Source: Saposhnikovia divaricata (lineage: Eukaryota > Streptophyta > Magnoliopsida > Apiales > Apiaceae). Taken from it: a stretch of DNA of 64,000 bases. The stretch lies in the NCBI GenBank assembly GCA_036435485.1, contig CM071601.1, positions 187,090,939-187,154,938 on the forward strand, written 5' to 3'. This document shows positions 53,661 to 64,000 of this stretch, one piece after another; within the stretch, counting starts at the first letter, position 1; each line of letters starts with the position of its first letter. Position numbers and translations under genes: made by a program. The notes beneath the pieces are model-generated. The model was not told where the DNA came from and did not search any database. It was given only the letters and a program-made list of their open reading frames with translations.

Positions 53661-54868
53661 CTAGCTTATAACCCGTGCAATGCACGGATTTCTTGTATTA
53701 TATTATAATTTTTATTTAATATTATAATTATATTTTTGCATAATCATTATTTTTAATATTTTTTTAAATTTTTATTTAATATACTTTAATATAATTTAAT
53801 ATGCTAATGTTTACTGATTATATTCATGTTTCATTATTATAAACAATGTATACGATTTTTAATATATTTTATTAATAATTGAGAAATATGATGTGATATT
53901 TTCATGTATATATTAATGATTGTAAGATTTGTTGTAAATTAAAAAGGAAACATAAAAATATTAATGATTGAAAGATATGATAAAATTGATGTTTTTAGGT
54001 GTTTATAAAAAGTAATATGTTCAACTAAAAGTAAATGTGAAAAAGGCAATCAATAATTACCATTAATTTTATTATATTAATTTGAAAAGGCAATCGACTA
54101 ATTACCATTATTTTATTATCTTAATCGACTAATTATCATTAATTATAACGTGTTTTAATTGGAAAGAAAATATTAATGATGGAAAGATATGATACGATTG
54201 ATGTTTTTAGGTGTTTATAAAAGGTATTATCTCGACTAATTACCATTAATTATATTATGTTATTATTTATTTTAAGTGTATTTATGTTTTTTTTATAATG
54301 AAGGGTATATAAGTAAATTTACTAAGTACCAAAAAACAGGTACCAAAACTTTTAATGTTTCGGAAATAATTGAGAAATATGATGTGATATTTTCATGTAT
54401 ATATTAATGATTGTAAGATTTGTTGTAAATTAAAAAGGTAACGTAAAAATATTAATGATTGAAAGATATGATAAAATTGATGTTTTTAGGTGTTTATAAA
54501 TGGTAATATGTTCAACTAAAAATAAATGTGAAAAAGGCAATCACTAATTACCATTAATTTTATTATATTAATTTGAAAAAGGCAATGGACTAATTACCAT
54601 TAATTTTATTATCTTGATCGACTAATTATCATTAATTATAACGTGTTTTAATTGGAAAGAAAATATTAAAGATGAAAAGATATGATACGATTGATGTTTT
54701 TAGGTGTTTATAAAAGGTATTATCTCGACTAATTACCTTTAATTATATTATGTTATTATTTATTTTAGGTGTATTTATGTTTTTTTATAATGAAGGGTGT
54801 GTAAGTAAATTCACTCAGCACCAAAAAACTGGTACCAAAACTTTTAATGTTTCGGAATTTATATAATA
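53661..54868 (-). mobile_element. Helitron-like unit 2 (tandem array)
   Basis: Near-identical to unit 1, at a spacing of 1,209-1,210 bp, with the same hairpin-CTAG terminus at its left end and the same internal ~490-bp duplication (53881 and 54372). Confidence 0.6.
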
Positions 54869-54870
54869 GT

Positions 54871-55174
54871 ATCTATACTATACTATTATAAGCGAAACAG
54901 GGTATAATTGGTCGGTCGGTCGATTAATACCTTCCCAAAAAGTTTGCTAACACCTTCCAAAAATGAAAAAATAAATTAAAATACATATAAAATTTTTATT
55001 TTACAAAAACTAAACCACATATCTATACTATACTATTATAAGCGAAACAGGGTATAATTGGTTGGTTAGTCGATCGGTTAACACCTTCCCAAAAAGTTTG
55101 CTAACACCTTCCAAAAATGAAAAAAATAAATTAAAATACATATAAAATTTTATTTTACAAAAAATAAACCACAT
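54871..55174 (+). repeat. Two ~150-bp tandem repeats resembling Helitron 5' ends
   Basis: Copies start at 54871 and 55021, each opening ATCTATACTATACTATTATA and continuing AGCGAAACAGGG. A third, shorter version of the opening follows at about 55178. TC after an A is the usual Helitron 5' end. Confidence 0.65.
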
Positions 55175-55177
55175 ATC

Positions 55178-55908
55178 TATCTATACTATTATATTAAAGC
55201 CGAAACATTAAAAATTTTGGTTTTCGGTTTGGTTATCCTATTTATTTTGGTTTTCGGTTTGGTTAATTTAATTTTTAATTAATTTTAAATCTAAAATAAA
55301 TCAATTTTAATCCGTTATTGGCTATAGTCCTAAAGACACAATAGTATTTTATATTTACACCATTACTAATACAGCTAAACTTAAAACATCCGTTGCCTTC
55401 ATAAAACATGTTACTTTTTGTATTTTATATATTTACACCATTACTAATACAGTTAAACTTAAAACCTCCGTTGCCTTCATAAAACATGTTACTTTTTGTA
55501 TTTTATATTTTATATTTTGTATTTTTATATTTTATATTTTTAGTAGTAATTTTTGTAATTAAAACATGTTACTTTTTAATTTAAAATTAATCTTGTCATT
55601 ACTAATATACACCCCAAAATATCTCATCATATATTCAAATCATTATTTTTTAGTAATAAATAAGAATCGTTAGATCTAATAATAAGATATATTATATAAT
55701 TAAATTAATTTACTAAAAATTTAAAATTCGAACCCGTCAACGACATTTTTAATTTAGAATTTTAAAAAATAAATTTTAAACCATGCATATCATTAGATAA
55801 ATTTATATTAAATTAAAATTAAAAAATTATTAAAAATAAGGATTATATAAAAACATAATTATAATGTTAAATAAATTTTATAAACTATAAGCACGGGTTA
55901 TAAGCTAG
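55178..55908 (+). mobile_element. Helitron-like element
   Basis: Opens TCTATACTATTATATTAAAG, continues with CGAAACATTAAAA (shared in part with the minus-strand units) and ends GCACGGGTTATAAGCTAG followed by T. The partner arm of the terminal hairpin is not obvious, so the end is degenerate. It contains a ~110-bp direct repeat (AATACAGCTAAACTTAAAAC at 55369 and 55447). No coding. Confidence 0.5.
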
Positions 55909-55910
55909 TA

Positions 55911-56278
55911 GATTATAATAAGCGAAAGGGGGTATAATTTGTAGTTGGTTACCCCCTTATTTTTGGTTATCCCTTATTTTTGGTTATCCTCATTCGCAAC
56001 CGTTTGATCTTCAATTCAAATAGATCATGACCGTTAGATACAACAATACTAAAAGTTGAAGGTCTAAGGTTCGAATCCCGCCAACAACATTTTAATATAA
56101 AATTAATGCTAGATTATATTATATATAAAAGTTGAAGATTCGATTCCCATCAACAGCATATTAATTTAGATTTAATACTAAACTAAAAATAATGTTTAAA
56201 ATATTATATATACTAAATTATAAACAAATTTAAAAAAAAAATAAAAATAACTCGTGCTTTGAACGAGCTATAAGCTAG
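55911..56278 (+). mobile_element. Short Helitron-like element
   Basis: Opens near 55911 with ATTATAATAAGCGAAAGGGG and ends with a hairpin, CTCGTGCTTTGAACGAG, then CTATAAG and CTAG followed by T at 56275-56278. About 370 bp, non-coding. Confidence 0.5.
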
Positions 56279-56643
56279 TTTATATATTAGTATAGATATA
56301 GATATAGATTATCCATCTTTTAAGACACTATTGGTCATTTTCGTTACTCTTTTTCAGAAACCAAAAGTACACCATTTATCTTCTTTTCTGGCCCAAAGTA
56401 AGGCCCAAAAGCAAAGTAGACTACCATCATACAAACCGGGTCAACAGATGTAAACCCAGAGGTTTAAGGCTCCAAAATTCCCAAAAACCTTAAACCCCTT
56501 TGTTCATCCTTCCTCAACAATCTATACTTACATATATGTATGTATTGTAATCTTCTTCACATTATTAACTTGTCTCATTAACCCCATCTTTTTTAATGAA
56601 ACAATGATTCTACAATCTCTGCCATTTTAAACAAGCTTCACAC
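56279..56643 (+). promoter_or_regulatory. Upstream region of the PPR gene
   Basis: Non-coding. AT-rich with pyrimidine stretches (CTTCTTCACATT near 56550). No convincing single TATA box, although CATATATGTATGTATTG near 56531 could serve. The Helitron array ends about 365 bases before the ATG, so it may limit or supply promoter sequence. Confidence 0.3.
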
Positions 56644-59064
56644 ATGTGGGTTTTTGCTATAAGGTTAGTTTCTTATCGAAACTTCAACAGAATTAATCCT
56701 TTTATGCGATTTAAATACGTTTCTGCTGTGGCCCATTTGAGTTCTAACTTGTCTGAGTCCAATTATGATGAGGCCCAAATAGTTGCTGATGAAAAAACTG
56801 AAAAAAGTGTTGCTTTAGTTGATGAAATTTTTGATTTGGATACTAATAAAGTTACTTTGCATTTGGAAAGTTTGAGTGAAAGTCCTAGACTTGCGGTTTC
56901 GTATTTTTATAAACTTAGAGAACATGGGTTTCGACATAGTTATTCTACTTATTTTGCTATTGTTAAGATTTTGTGTTATAAGGGCATGGTTAGAATGTTG
57001 AGTACTGTTTTGTCGGAGATTGTTGAGTTGTCGGATAGTGATAGTTTTGGGTTTGAGGTTTCGGTGTTGTTTGATGAGTTGTCGGAGGAGTTTAAGGATG
57101 AGGATCAAGAATTGTTGGTTCAGGTGCTTGATGTTTTGGTTAAGGTGTATGTTAATCTTGAGAGGTTTGATGAGGCTATTGATACAATTTTTAGGACGAA
57201 GAGGCGGGGGTGTATGCCGAGTATATTGACTTGTAATTATCTTATGAATCGGTTGGTTGAATGTCGGAAGATGGATATGGTTGTGTCGTTGTATTTACAG
57301 TTAAAGAGGCTGGGGTTTACTCCTAATGTTTACACGTATGGGATAGTGATCAAAGCGTTGTGTCGAAAGGGGGAGATGGAAGATGCGACTTATGTGTTGT
57401 ATGAGATGGACCAAGCTCAAGTAGAACCTGATGTTTTTATTTATACATCTTATATAGATGGGTTATGTTTGCATGGAACTTCAGTTTTGGGATATGATAT
57501 GTTAAAGCTGTGGAGAAATGCTAAGGTTCCTTTTAATGTATTTGCATACTTAGCTGTAATTCGCGGGTTTGTTGGTGAGATGAAGTTGATAGAAGCTGAG
57601 AATGTCTTGTTTGATATGGAAGAATCAGGGATTGCACCTAATGCCGACTGTTATCAGGCCTTAATTCAGGGGTATTGTGAGACTAAGGATTGTAGCAAGT
57701 CTTTGGCACTTCATTCTGAAATGTGTAAAAAGGGTATCAAGACTAATTGTGTTATTCTAAGCTCCATTCTTCAGTGCTTGTGTAGAAAGGGCTTGAATTC
57801 TGAAGCAGTGGACCAGTTCATGAACTATAAGGACGGGGAAGTTTTTCTTGATGGAGTTGTTTATAATATTGCAATTGATGCTCTTGGCAAACTGGGGAAG
57901 CTGCAAGAAGCATTGGAGTTGTTTGAGGAGATGAAGAGCAAGAAGATGATCCCAGATGTTGTCCACTACACGACTCTGATTAACCACTTCTTCCTACTTG
58001 GTAAGTATTCCAAAGCCTTTGATTTTTTCAAGGAAATGAAGGAGAAGGGTTTAAACCCTGATATTATCGCTTTCAACGTGTTATCTGGTGGGCTGTCGAG
58101 AAAAGGACTCTCACATGAGGTACTTGATCTTTTGGATTATATGAGAGTTCAATGTTTGGAACCAACTACTGTTACACACAATATGATAATTGAGGGTTTA
58201 TGCATAGGTGGGAAAGTGAGGGAAGCTGAAATGTATTTTGGCAGCTTAGAAGACATGAGACTTGATAATTATTCTGCTATGGTAAATGGGTACTGTGAAG
58301 CGAAGGAAACAAGAAGTGCGTTTGAGCTTTTCGTGGGGTTGTCCAACCAAAAGCTATTAGTCAACAGAGAAGCTTGCCTAAGACTTCTCAGTAGCCTTTG
58401 TACAAAAAGTGAATTTGACTCTGCTTTTACGCTATTTGAGACTGTATTGGCTTCAGATCAAGGACCTTGTAAAAGAATGTGTGGCAAACTAATAACTTCA
58501 CTTTGTCATGCAAAAAATATGAAAGAAGCACGGCGGGTGTTTGATACAATGATCAAAATTGGGTTGACCCCGGATGTCATTACATACACGATCATGTTGA
58601 ATGGTTATTGCAGGGTGAATCAGTTGCACCAGGCCCATAATCTTTTTAGAGATATGAAGGAAAGGGGAATCAAGCCTGACATTATCACTTACACAGTTAT
58701 GATTCATGGGTATGTTGAAACAGATACATTATCTGGTAAAGGCAAGAACAAGTTGAGGAAAGAGGATGTTTTGACCTTTTGGAGTGAATTAAAGGAGATG
58801 GGACTAAACCCTGATGTTAAAAGCTACACAGCTTTGCTGTGTTATTTTTGCCAGTCAAATAACCTTGAAGGTGCTATTGGCCTACTAGACGACATGATTA
58901 GTACAGGTGTGGAGCCAGATATCATGACGTACACGGCTCTACTAAGTGGCTACTTTCGGCAGGGTGATATAGATGGGGCAAAGAATCTGGTCAATGCATT
59001 GGAAGCCAAGGGAATAGAGCCAGACCATATCCTGTCAGAACTAATTGGCCTTGTAAAGGCTTAG
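56644..59064 (+). CDS. P-class pentatricopeptide-repeat protein, probably mitochondrial
   Basis: An intact, intronless 806-residue ORF, the only clear host gene here. The N-terminus (MWVFAIRLVSYRNFNRINPF) is Arg/aromatic-rich with few acidic residues, as in mitochondrial presequences. From about residue 180 to the end, some 17-18 tandem 35-residue PPR motifs can be read, for example VYTYGIVIKALCRKGEMEDA, VVHYTTLINHFFLLGKYSKA, VITYTIMLNGYCRVNQLHQA and IMTYTALLSGYFRQGDIDGA. Most end in (I/L)xPD. There is no E, DYW or SMR tail, so it is P class. Such proteins bind specific organellar RNAs and act in processing, stability or translation; the target cannot be read here. It resembles in length and layout the At2g26790-type family as I remember it, with low certainty. 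One repeat near residue 695 has a ~10-residue insertion (SGKGKNKLRK). Confidence 0.92.
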   Translation: MWVFAIRLVSYRNFNRINPFMRFKYVSAVAHLSSNLSESNYDEAQIVADEKTEKSVALVDEIFDLDTNKVTLHLESLSESPRLAVSYFYKLREHGFRHSYSTYFAIVKILCYKGMVRMLSTVLSEIVELSDSDSFGFEVSVLFDELSEEFKDEDQELLVQVLDVLVKVYVNLERFDEAIDTIFRTKRRGCMPSILTCNYLMNRLVECRKMDMVVSLYLQLKRLGFTPNVYTYGIVIKALCRKGEMEDATYVLYEMDQAQVEPDVFIYTSYIDGLCLHGTSVLGYDMLKLWRNAKVPFNVFAYLAVIRGFVGEMKLIEAENVLFDMEESGIAPNADCYQALIQGYCETKDCSKSLALHSEMCKKGIKTNCVILSSILQCLCRKGLNSEAVDQFMNYKDGEVFLDGVVYNIAIDALGKLGKLQEALELFEEMKSKKMIPDVVHYTTLINHFFLLGKYSKAFDFFKEMKEKGLNPDIIAFNVLSGGLSRKGLSHEVLDLLDYMRVQCLEPTTVTHNMIIEGLCIGGKVREAEMYFGSLEDMRLDNYSAMVNGYCEAKETRSAFELFVGLSNQKLLVNREACLRLLSSLCTKSEFDSAFTLFETVLASDQGPCKRMCGKLITSLCHAKNMKEARRVFDTMIKIGLTPDVITYTIMLNGYCRVNQLHQAHNLFRDMKERGIKPDIITYTVMIHGYVETDTLSGKGKNKLRKEDVLTFWSELKEMGLNPDVKSYTALLCYFCQSNNLEGAIGLLDDMISTGVEPDIMTYTALLSGYFRQGDIDGAKNLVNALEAKGIEPDHILSELIGLVKA

Positions 59065-60369
59065 AAGTAAAGTGAATCTGTTAAGTTAAGGGCTCCTCGA
59101 TTCTTCAAGGATCAAGGTGCAATGAATATGTTTGTAAGTCATAGAAATTTTTACTTCTTGTACATGGTTGGCTTTATTGTTCTGTTGCATATAGTGAGCT
59201 TTTGATTAATGGGTCCTGGTGGCGGTTCTCGATAGTTAATGCTGAGTTGAGATATAGTTAATCAAGCAAGTGTTCAGATTTCTTGTAGGAATGTCAACAA
59301 TTAATAACAATAAACTAGCATAGAGTTTAAAGATCCCATGGACAAGGTTGAAAGATAGAAGGATTGGCTTAGATCTACATTTATTGTAGTGGTGTTTATT
59401 AGTGTGTCCGACCAACCTAGATCCATATCTATCTATTATATATATTTATAATGCTGCGACATATTACTTCATTGAGACATTTTGTTCCATGTCAGCAGAA
59501 TAACAACCAACCCCACCTCATTCCAAGTCACACAGCCACATAACATTTTCTTAATGTATGTTCCCTGCATTATTCTTTGTACGTGTGTACAACATCCTCT
59601 CTGTACATTGTCTTGCATATATATTGATCTGTACCTTACATTTATTTTAATTTACAAACTGATGGAGCCTGGAAGTGAATCATTCTTCAGATTTTTATTT
59701 AAAACTACATATGATTCTTAAAGATATTATTAGCAGCTACTTTTAAATAGTACAGAAGAAAATTTTCCAATTACTTCTAGCATGCGAATATTACACCTTC
59801 TTATATGTTCACATTTTTCATTATTTTTTGAGGCACATAGAAGTCTCCGTTTAAACTAAAATAATATTCTTAAAAGGTTATAGTGAGACTAAGGCTTGAT
59901 TATCCTCCCTTTCCTGTTTATAGGTTTCAGCATCTAAGAAGTTGGCGATTTGAGCATCCTCGATTCGTTGAAGTCTGAATATAGTCAATCAGGTTCAGCG
60001 GCATATGCTATTTTTGGGCATATCCTGACCATGAGGTTTGTTTCTTAAATTTCGTTTTTTTGCATAAAAATAGATCCTCTATGTGGTTAGATTTTGGTGG
60101 GTAAATATTACACTATCAACCATCTCTTTTACATACTGGATAATAAGTTATTATATTAAAACAGAAAAACGGGCCTTTTAATTATCAAGTCTTGGTATTA
60201 AGCCTTTAGCAATATGTGAGACGTAAAAATGACTAGATTTTTAAAATCTTGAAATAAAGAGACGCAATCTTGAATTAAAAAAAATGAAAATATCATATCA
60301 GTTGGAGGCTCAAGAGTCAAGATTTCAGAGATTTATGGAATTAAATGAACATTTAAAAACTCTATTAAG
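59065..60369 (+). other. PPR 3' region and downstream sequence
   Basis: No supported gene. The first few hundred bases presumably hold the 3' UTR. A pyrimidine tract ending in TTTATAG near 59925 looks like a splice acceptor and could mark a 3'-UTR intron. Short ORFs (59482-59721) look incidental. Confidence 0.35.
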
Positions 60370-61789
60370 TTGTCATTTGATATTGATGTGGAGGGATTCT
60401 TAGATAGGGATACCGAAGGATCTTGTTCCTTAATAGACAAAAGTAGATTGCTAAAGATTGTAGATTTCAGGCTAACCAACTTGTCAACCAGAACAGAAGT
60501 GTTTGACAAGCCGAGTTGTGAAACTCTGGTACAAAGTACAGTGCTCTTTGTAGGTTCTCCGGAACTTACATTGGGTGAGTTGAAATTATGGAAGATTGTA
60601 GTGATTCAGTATTATTCTTAGCCATGTGAATCCTGTCGGTCGCTCTCGTACAGGTTATAAAATGTGAACACAGTCTTAAACCTAATAAATTATAATTGCC
60701 ATTTGAAATTGCATTCTATGTCAGATTTCTTGCAAGTAATTAGAATAACTGCACTTCTCTTATTTGAGAGATGTCTTCTTTATGTACTTTTAATAATGTA
60801 CTTAGTGTTAAATCTTGATATGCAGTTACGCTAATGACCCACGTCAAATTTGTCAATCTGGCGCAAGTTATTCCATTTAGTTTTGGACAAAAACAAGAAA
60901 CTAATTTTTATTTTGTAAACCAATGAAACTGTTACTCTCCCATTTTTTGGTACAATAAGTTATAAATTAATTAATCTATCTTTAATGAAACCAATTAAAC
61001 TATTGGAAAAAACAAGAAAGAGGAAACCACCGGTACTTTTGGAGTATATTAACTTCCAAATTCTATTTTATCCCTAGCAGTACATATTGATTGCTTCATG
61101 ATTACCTGTACTTGCTGATTCCAAGGGCATTTAGTGGATTTTGTATGTGATTGGATTGTTCACCTTTTAAATCATATTTGGTAATCATGCCTCACAACAA
61201 GAAAGAAGACACTTGGTGATCCACCACTTGCACAACATGAACGAAACCAATGTGGCCTTAGTCCCATGAATAATTGGGGTATTTCTTGTCCCGCCACTTG
61301 CTATAATTGGAAGTGATTACTTTCGTTGGTAGTGGCTACAATACCAAATGTTCATTTAACACAAAAACACTTGGAGACAGATTATATTATGGGCATCAGT
61401 ATCTATATCCAAAAATCTGATGTTTGATGAAATCGATGGAATATCTTAAAGAACACTCAAACCAAGTTCTGCAATTACAAATATAGCTCTATATTGTTAC
61501 AAAAATACTGAGTTCATATTTTTATTCACTCAACAAAAAAAGATGCCAATCGGACTGTAGTTTCTTCTTTTACAGAATTAAGAAAGCCCGAAGTTCTTAA
61601 AGTTGTGGAAGTGTGCTTTGACACGGGGATATAGCTCAGAGTAAAATTGGAAAGAGACCTCTACAAGAGGAGCTATACAGAGATCCATTGAACTCTGGAA
61701 AAAATGGAAAGAGAGACCTGTGGAGGATATTGGAGAATAAGGGAATAGTTGAGGGGTATCATTGTAATATACTATACGTGTGTGTTTTG
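60370..61789 (+). other. Sequence with one unrecognised short ORF
   Basis: An 83-codon ORF at 60370-60621 (MSFDIDVEGFLDRDTEGSCS...) has no motif I know and no clear promoter, so I do not call it a gene. The rest is AT-rich and shows no RNA gene or transposon end that I can support. Confidence 0.35.
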
Positions 61790-61793
61790 TTGG

Positions 61794-62254
61794 TTAGGGT
61801 TTAATTGTACTATATAAACTGAATGTATGTGTCCTGCATAATCATCTTGAATGAAATGTAGTTTTCTCTCTATTCTCTCTTATCTCTAAAGACTTCGTTG
61901 CATAAATTTATAGAAGTTAACATGGTATCAGAGCTCAGGCACGTAGAGGTCCCATATTTGACTCTCTGCGACCCCCAATATTCTCAATTTTTAATATGGA
62001 CACGAAGGCAAGTTATGCTCCAAAGATGAGCGCCCGTGATCCACTCTTCAACCCAAAAATGGGCTTTCGAGTGAGAGGAAGTGTTATAATATAATATAAG
62101 ATTCATATAAGGTCTCCCTCTAACACCTTAGGGTTTAATTATACTATATAAACAGAATATATGTGTCCTGCATAATCATCTTGAATGAAATGTAGTTTTC
62201 TCTCTATTCTCTCTTATCTCTAAGGACTCCATTGCATAAATTTATAGAAGTTAT
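61794..62254 (+). mobile_element. TRIM-like or deleted LTR-retrotransposon remnant
   Basis: Two ~128-bp direct copies (61794-61922 and 62127-62254) share a TATA box (ACTATATAAAC) and the phrase TGTCCTGCATAATCATCTTG. The first ends TTAACA and is followed by the primer site TGGTATCAGAGCT (61923-61935). A purine tract (GAGTGAGAGGAAG) precedes TGTTATAATA at 62082, which looks like the true LTR start. Only about 160 bp lie between primer site and purine tract, with no gag or pol, so it fits a miniature element. The 5' copy lacks the first ~45 bases seen in the 3' copy, so boundaries are uncertain. Confidence 0.6.
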
Positions 62255-63161
62255 CGGAGGAGGAGTAGCCTTGCACAGGGGAAGAGAAACAAGCTTTGAA
62301 CTGAGAACATGGCTCATCGTGAAGCTTCATCCAGTTAGATTGTTAGAAGAAAGTTTAAGTTCAGTTATAATTTTTAGTTTAATAGTTTATTATTTTGCTA
62401 CGCTTGGTTGTACCAAATGTTCATTTTTAAAACAATTGTTGCAATTGTGATTTGATTACTTAGTGGGGTGTAACGTGATGTTTAATTGTTCATATTTTCT
62501 TGTACTACTTTATGTATCATCCTTTTAAAGGTTTTGTATAGATTAAAATTTATTTATTTGTGTTCTTCTTAAATAGATGTTAAACTTAATATGACAGCTG
62601 CCATTCCTGAGGTGTGCAACTCCTAGCTTCTACGAGCGCAACTCCCATTAAACTTTATGGTAAGCCCCGTTTCTATATGAAGAAGTTACTTTGTACTAAT
62701 ACATCTTATGGCTACAGAAACCTAGAGACAAGGTTTTCCATCTTGGAGATGCTTTTGGAACAATTGTCTCGCGCACATTTCCGATTCTGAAGGACCTTAA
62801 GCACAATATAGAATTCACTCAATAGAAATAAATTACACATATTTGTTGTCTGGAGTACTCCATCTGATTAAATTACACATAAATGACAAGATATGTGCAA
62901 TTTGATGCTAAGAAAGTGCAAGAAAAATTTAGGATATGGCCTCGTCAGACCTTCTTTATCATCATGCAATCAATGTATGCACTCTATGCTGCATAGACCA
63001 TTAATTAAACTAAAATTTTGATGTGTTGTTGCTTGTGTTTGTTTAAGCTTAACATATTTTGGGCACTTTTAAAAGCTGCACAATTTCTTATTTTATGTAA
63101 TGTGATATGTGAATGGATGTGCCTATGAAAAGTATATGTGAATGAATTTTAAAGGGACTAA
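62255..63161. other. Intergenic sequence, nothing recognised
   Basis: The short ORF at 62232-62450 begins inside the LTR remnant and looks incidental. No other feature supported. Confidence 0.4.
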
Positions 63162-63210
63162 CCCCCTCCCCCCACCCCCACCCCCACCCCCACCCCCACC
63201 CCCACCCCTC
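63162..63210. repeat. (CCCCCA)n tract
   Basis: Seven or more runs of five C separated by single A. On the minus strand this is (GGGGGT)n, which can form a G-quadruplex. Confidence 0.95.
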
Positions 63211-64000
63211 CATGCTATTGTATACACTAATCATCTCAGACGAAGTCCTTAGGAATACAACCTGGAGTTGCCTTTAGCTATATGCCCTCCATTCAGATGC
63301 ATAATGCATTTTGACAGACCTACTCAAAAGCAGAAGACATTGTGAGACTTTAATTTTTTATCATTCGAAATTTATCCATCTTCCTTGTCTGCAAGCATTT
63401 ATGCATCCAAGGACACATCACATCACTTTGTAAGAGTCTTTGAGATTAGTTCCATGACTTGAGATGCTCCACGAAATTCCACAGGGAGACCTGTTGGATT
63501 GAATACGGATCTTTACCTGTACTCATCTTTGTCCCATTAGTACACAGGGTTCTCCATCATCTCGGTCTTTCGATTCAGTAAAACACCATGGTTGTGTATC
63601 TGGTAGGTTTTGAGCAAGACACCAGAGCAATACGTGAATAAAAAAAAATATGAAAATTACATGAAGTATTATTTTATATCCAAGTTATGTAAGAGCATCT
63701 CCAATGCATCACAATCCTTACCTATAATCTGCCATGTATGAAGCATGTAGGGGTTCTTCTCTAAATTATTCACTCCAATGGGGCTCCTCATCCCCTAAAT
63801 TTTTTAGGTGAGAGAAACTTCAACCCCATATTTTGGTAACCAATATTGAACCCCTATATTGGCCATGTCATCTGCCGCCCTCCATTCCCTCTCATTCCCC
63901 TCTCTCCCGCTTTCTCTCCCACTTTCTTTTTCTTTGCCCCGTTTATCTTTTTGTTTGCAGTCTGTGCTGCTGTGTTTTAGTGTCTCTATATTCATGTTGT
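63211..64000. other. Intergenic sequence with a MITE-like phrase at the right edge
   Basis: From about 63691 the phrase AGAGCATCTCCAATGCAT resembles the end of common plant MITE/non-autonomous DNA elements, with CTCCAATGGGGCTCC repeated further in. The other end would lie beyond the window. No gene supported. Confidence 0.3.

Noticed and set aside
56065..56080. GGTTCGAATCCC, a tRNA/Pol III B-box-like sequence
   Set aside because: No A box, no tRNA fold and no SINE tail nearby. It is a common phrase inside Helitron-like repeats.
61794..62254. Cassandra-type TRIM with a 5S rRNA-like LTR
   Set aside because: No 5S promoter boxes recognised in the repeats.
63804..63995. 63-codon minus-strand ORF at the right edge
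   Set aside because: Arises from a pyrimidine-rich tract (Arg/Glu/Gly/Ser repeats). No supporting features.

Overview
This is plant nuclear DNA, almost certainly from a dicot with a large, repeat-rich genome. Apiaceae or another asterid would fit, but that is a guess from general character. About 56 of the 64 kb is transposable elements nested inside one another. I see one intact host gene, an intronless P-class pentatricopeptide-repeat (PPR) gene at 56644-59064 (+).

Layout. (1) 1-2146: 5' end (partial gag, tRNA-Asp-type primer site, 1.26-kb LTR) of an Athila-like Ty3/gypsy element on the minus strand, running off the left edge. (2) 2147-3045: 3' end of another gypsy element (two 119-bp repeats, purine tract, 0.6-kb LTR), plus strand. 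(3) 3046-6531: a decayed Ty1/copia body on the minus strand, truncated at both ends. (4) 6532-51902: a large old Sirevirus-type copia element on the minus strand, called SIRE-A here. It is split by three insertions: a 13.4-kb Tekay/Del-type chromovirus (7535-20938, 3.5-kb LTRs, perfect 5-bp target duplication), a 5.0-kb non-autonomous CACTA transposon carrying PP2C and NDB-type NADH-dehydrogenase gene fragments (27704-32679), and a young second Sirevirus, SIRE-B (32685-45382, nearly identical LTRs, perfect 5-bp target duplication, open gag and pol). (5) 51903-56278: AT-rich DNA with a MITE-like palindrome and tandemly arranged Helitron-like units. (6) 56279-64000: the PPR gene, then mostly unassigned sequence with a TRIM-like remnant and a (CCCCCA)n tract.

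How the parts relate. SIRE-A has gag, then pol, then a long post-pol ORF, all on the minus strand. The Tekay insertion cuts the post-pol ORF. The CACTA/SIRE-B pair cuts the RNase H region. SIRE-A also carries a second RT-RNase H segment fused behind the first, so it is a recombinant. SIRE-B has open gag and pol, but its post-pol ORF is broken by a frameshift and two stops.

Observations I rate most worth following: a 67-residue ORF in the 5' LTR of the chromodomain element whose N-terminus resembles the histone H3 tail (8 of the first 11 residues); a well-formed small antisense ORF with its own promoter-like region inside SIRE-B, divergent from the post-pol ORF; consensus 3' splice sites placed directly before internal ORFs in three separate retroelements; and a head-to-tail Helitron array. 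All reading was by eye. Family names rest on remembered motifs, not on searches.
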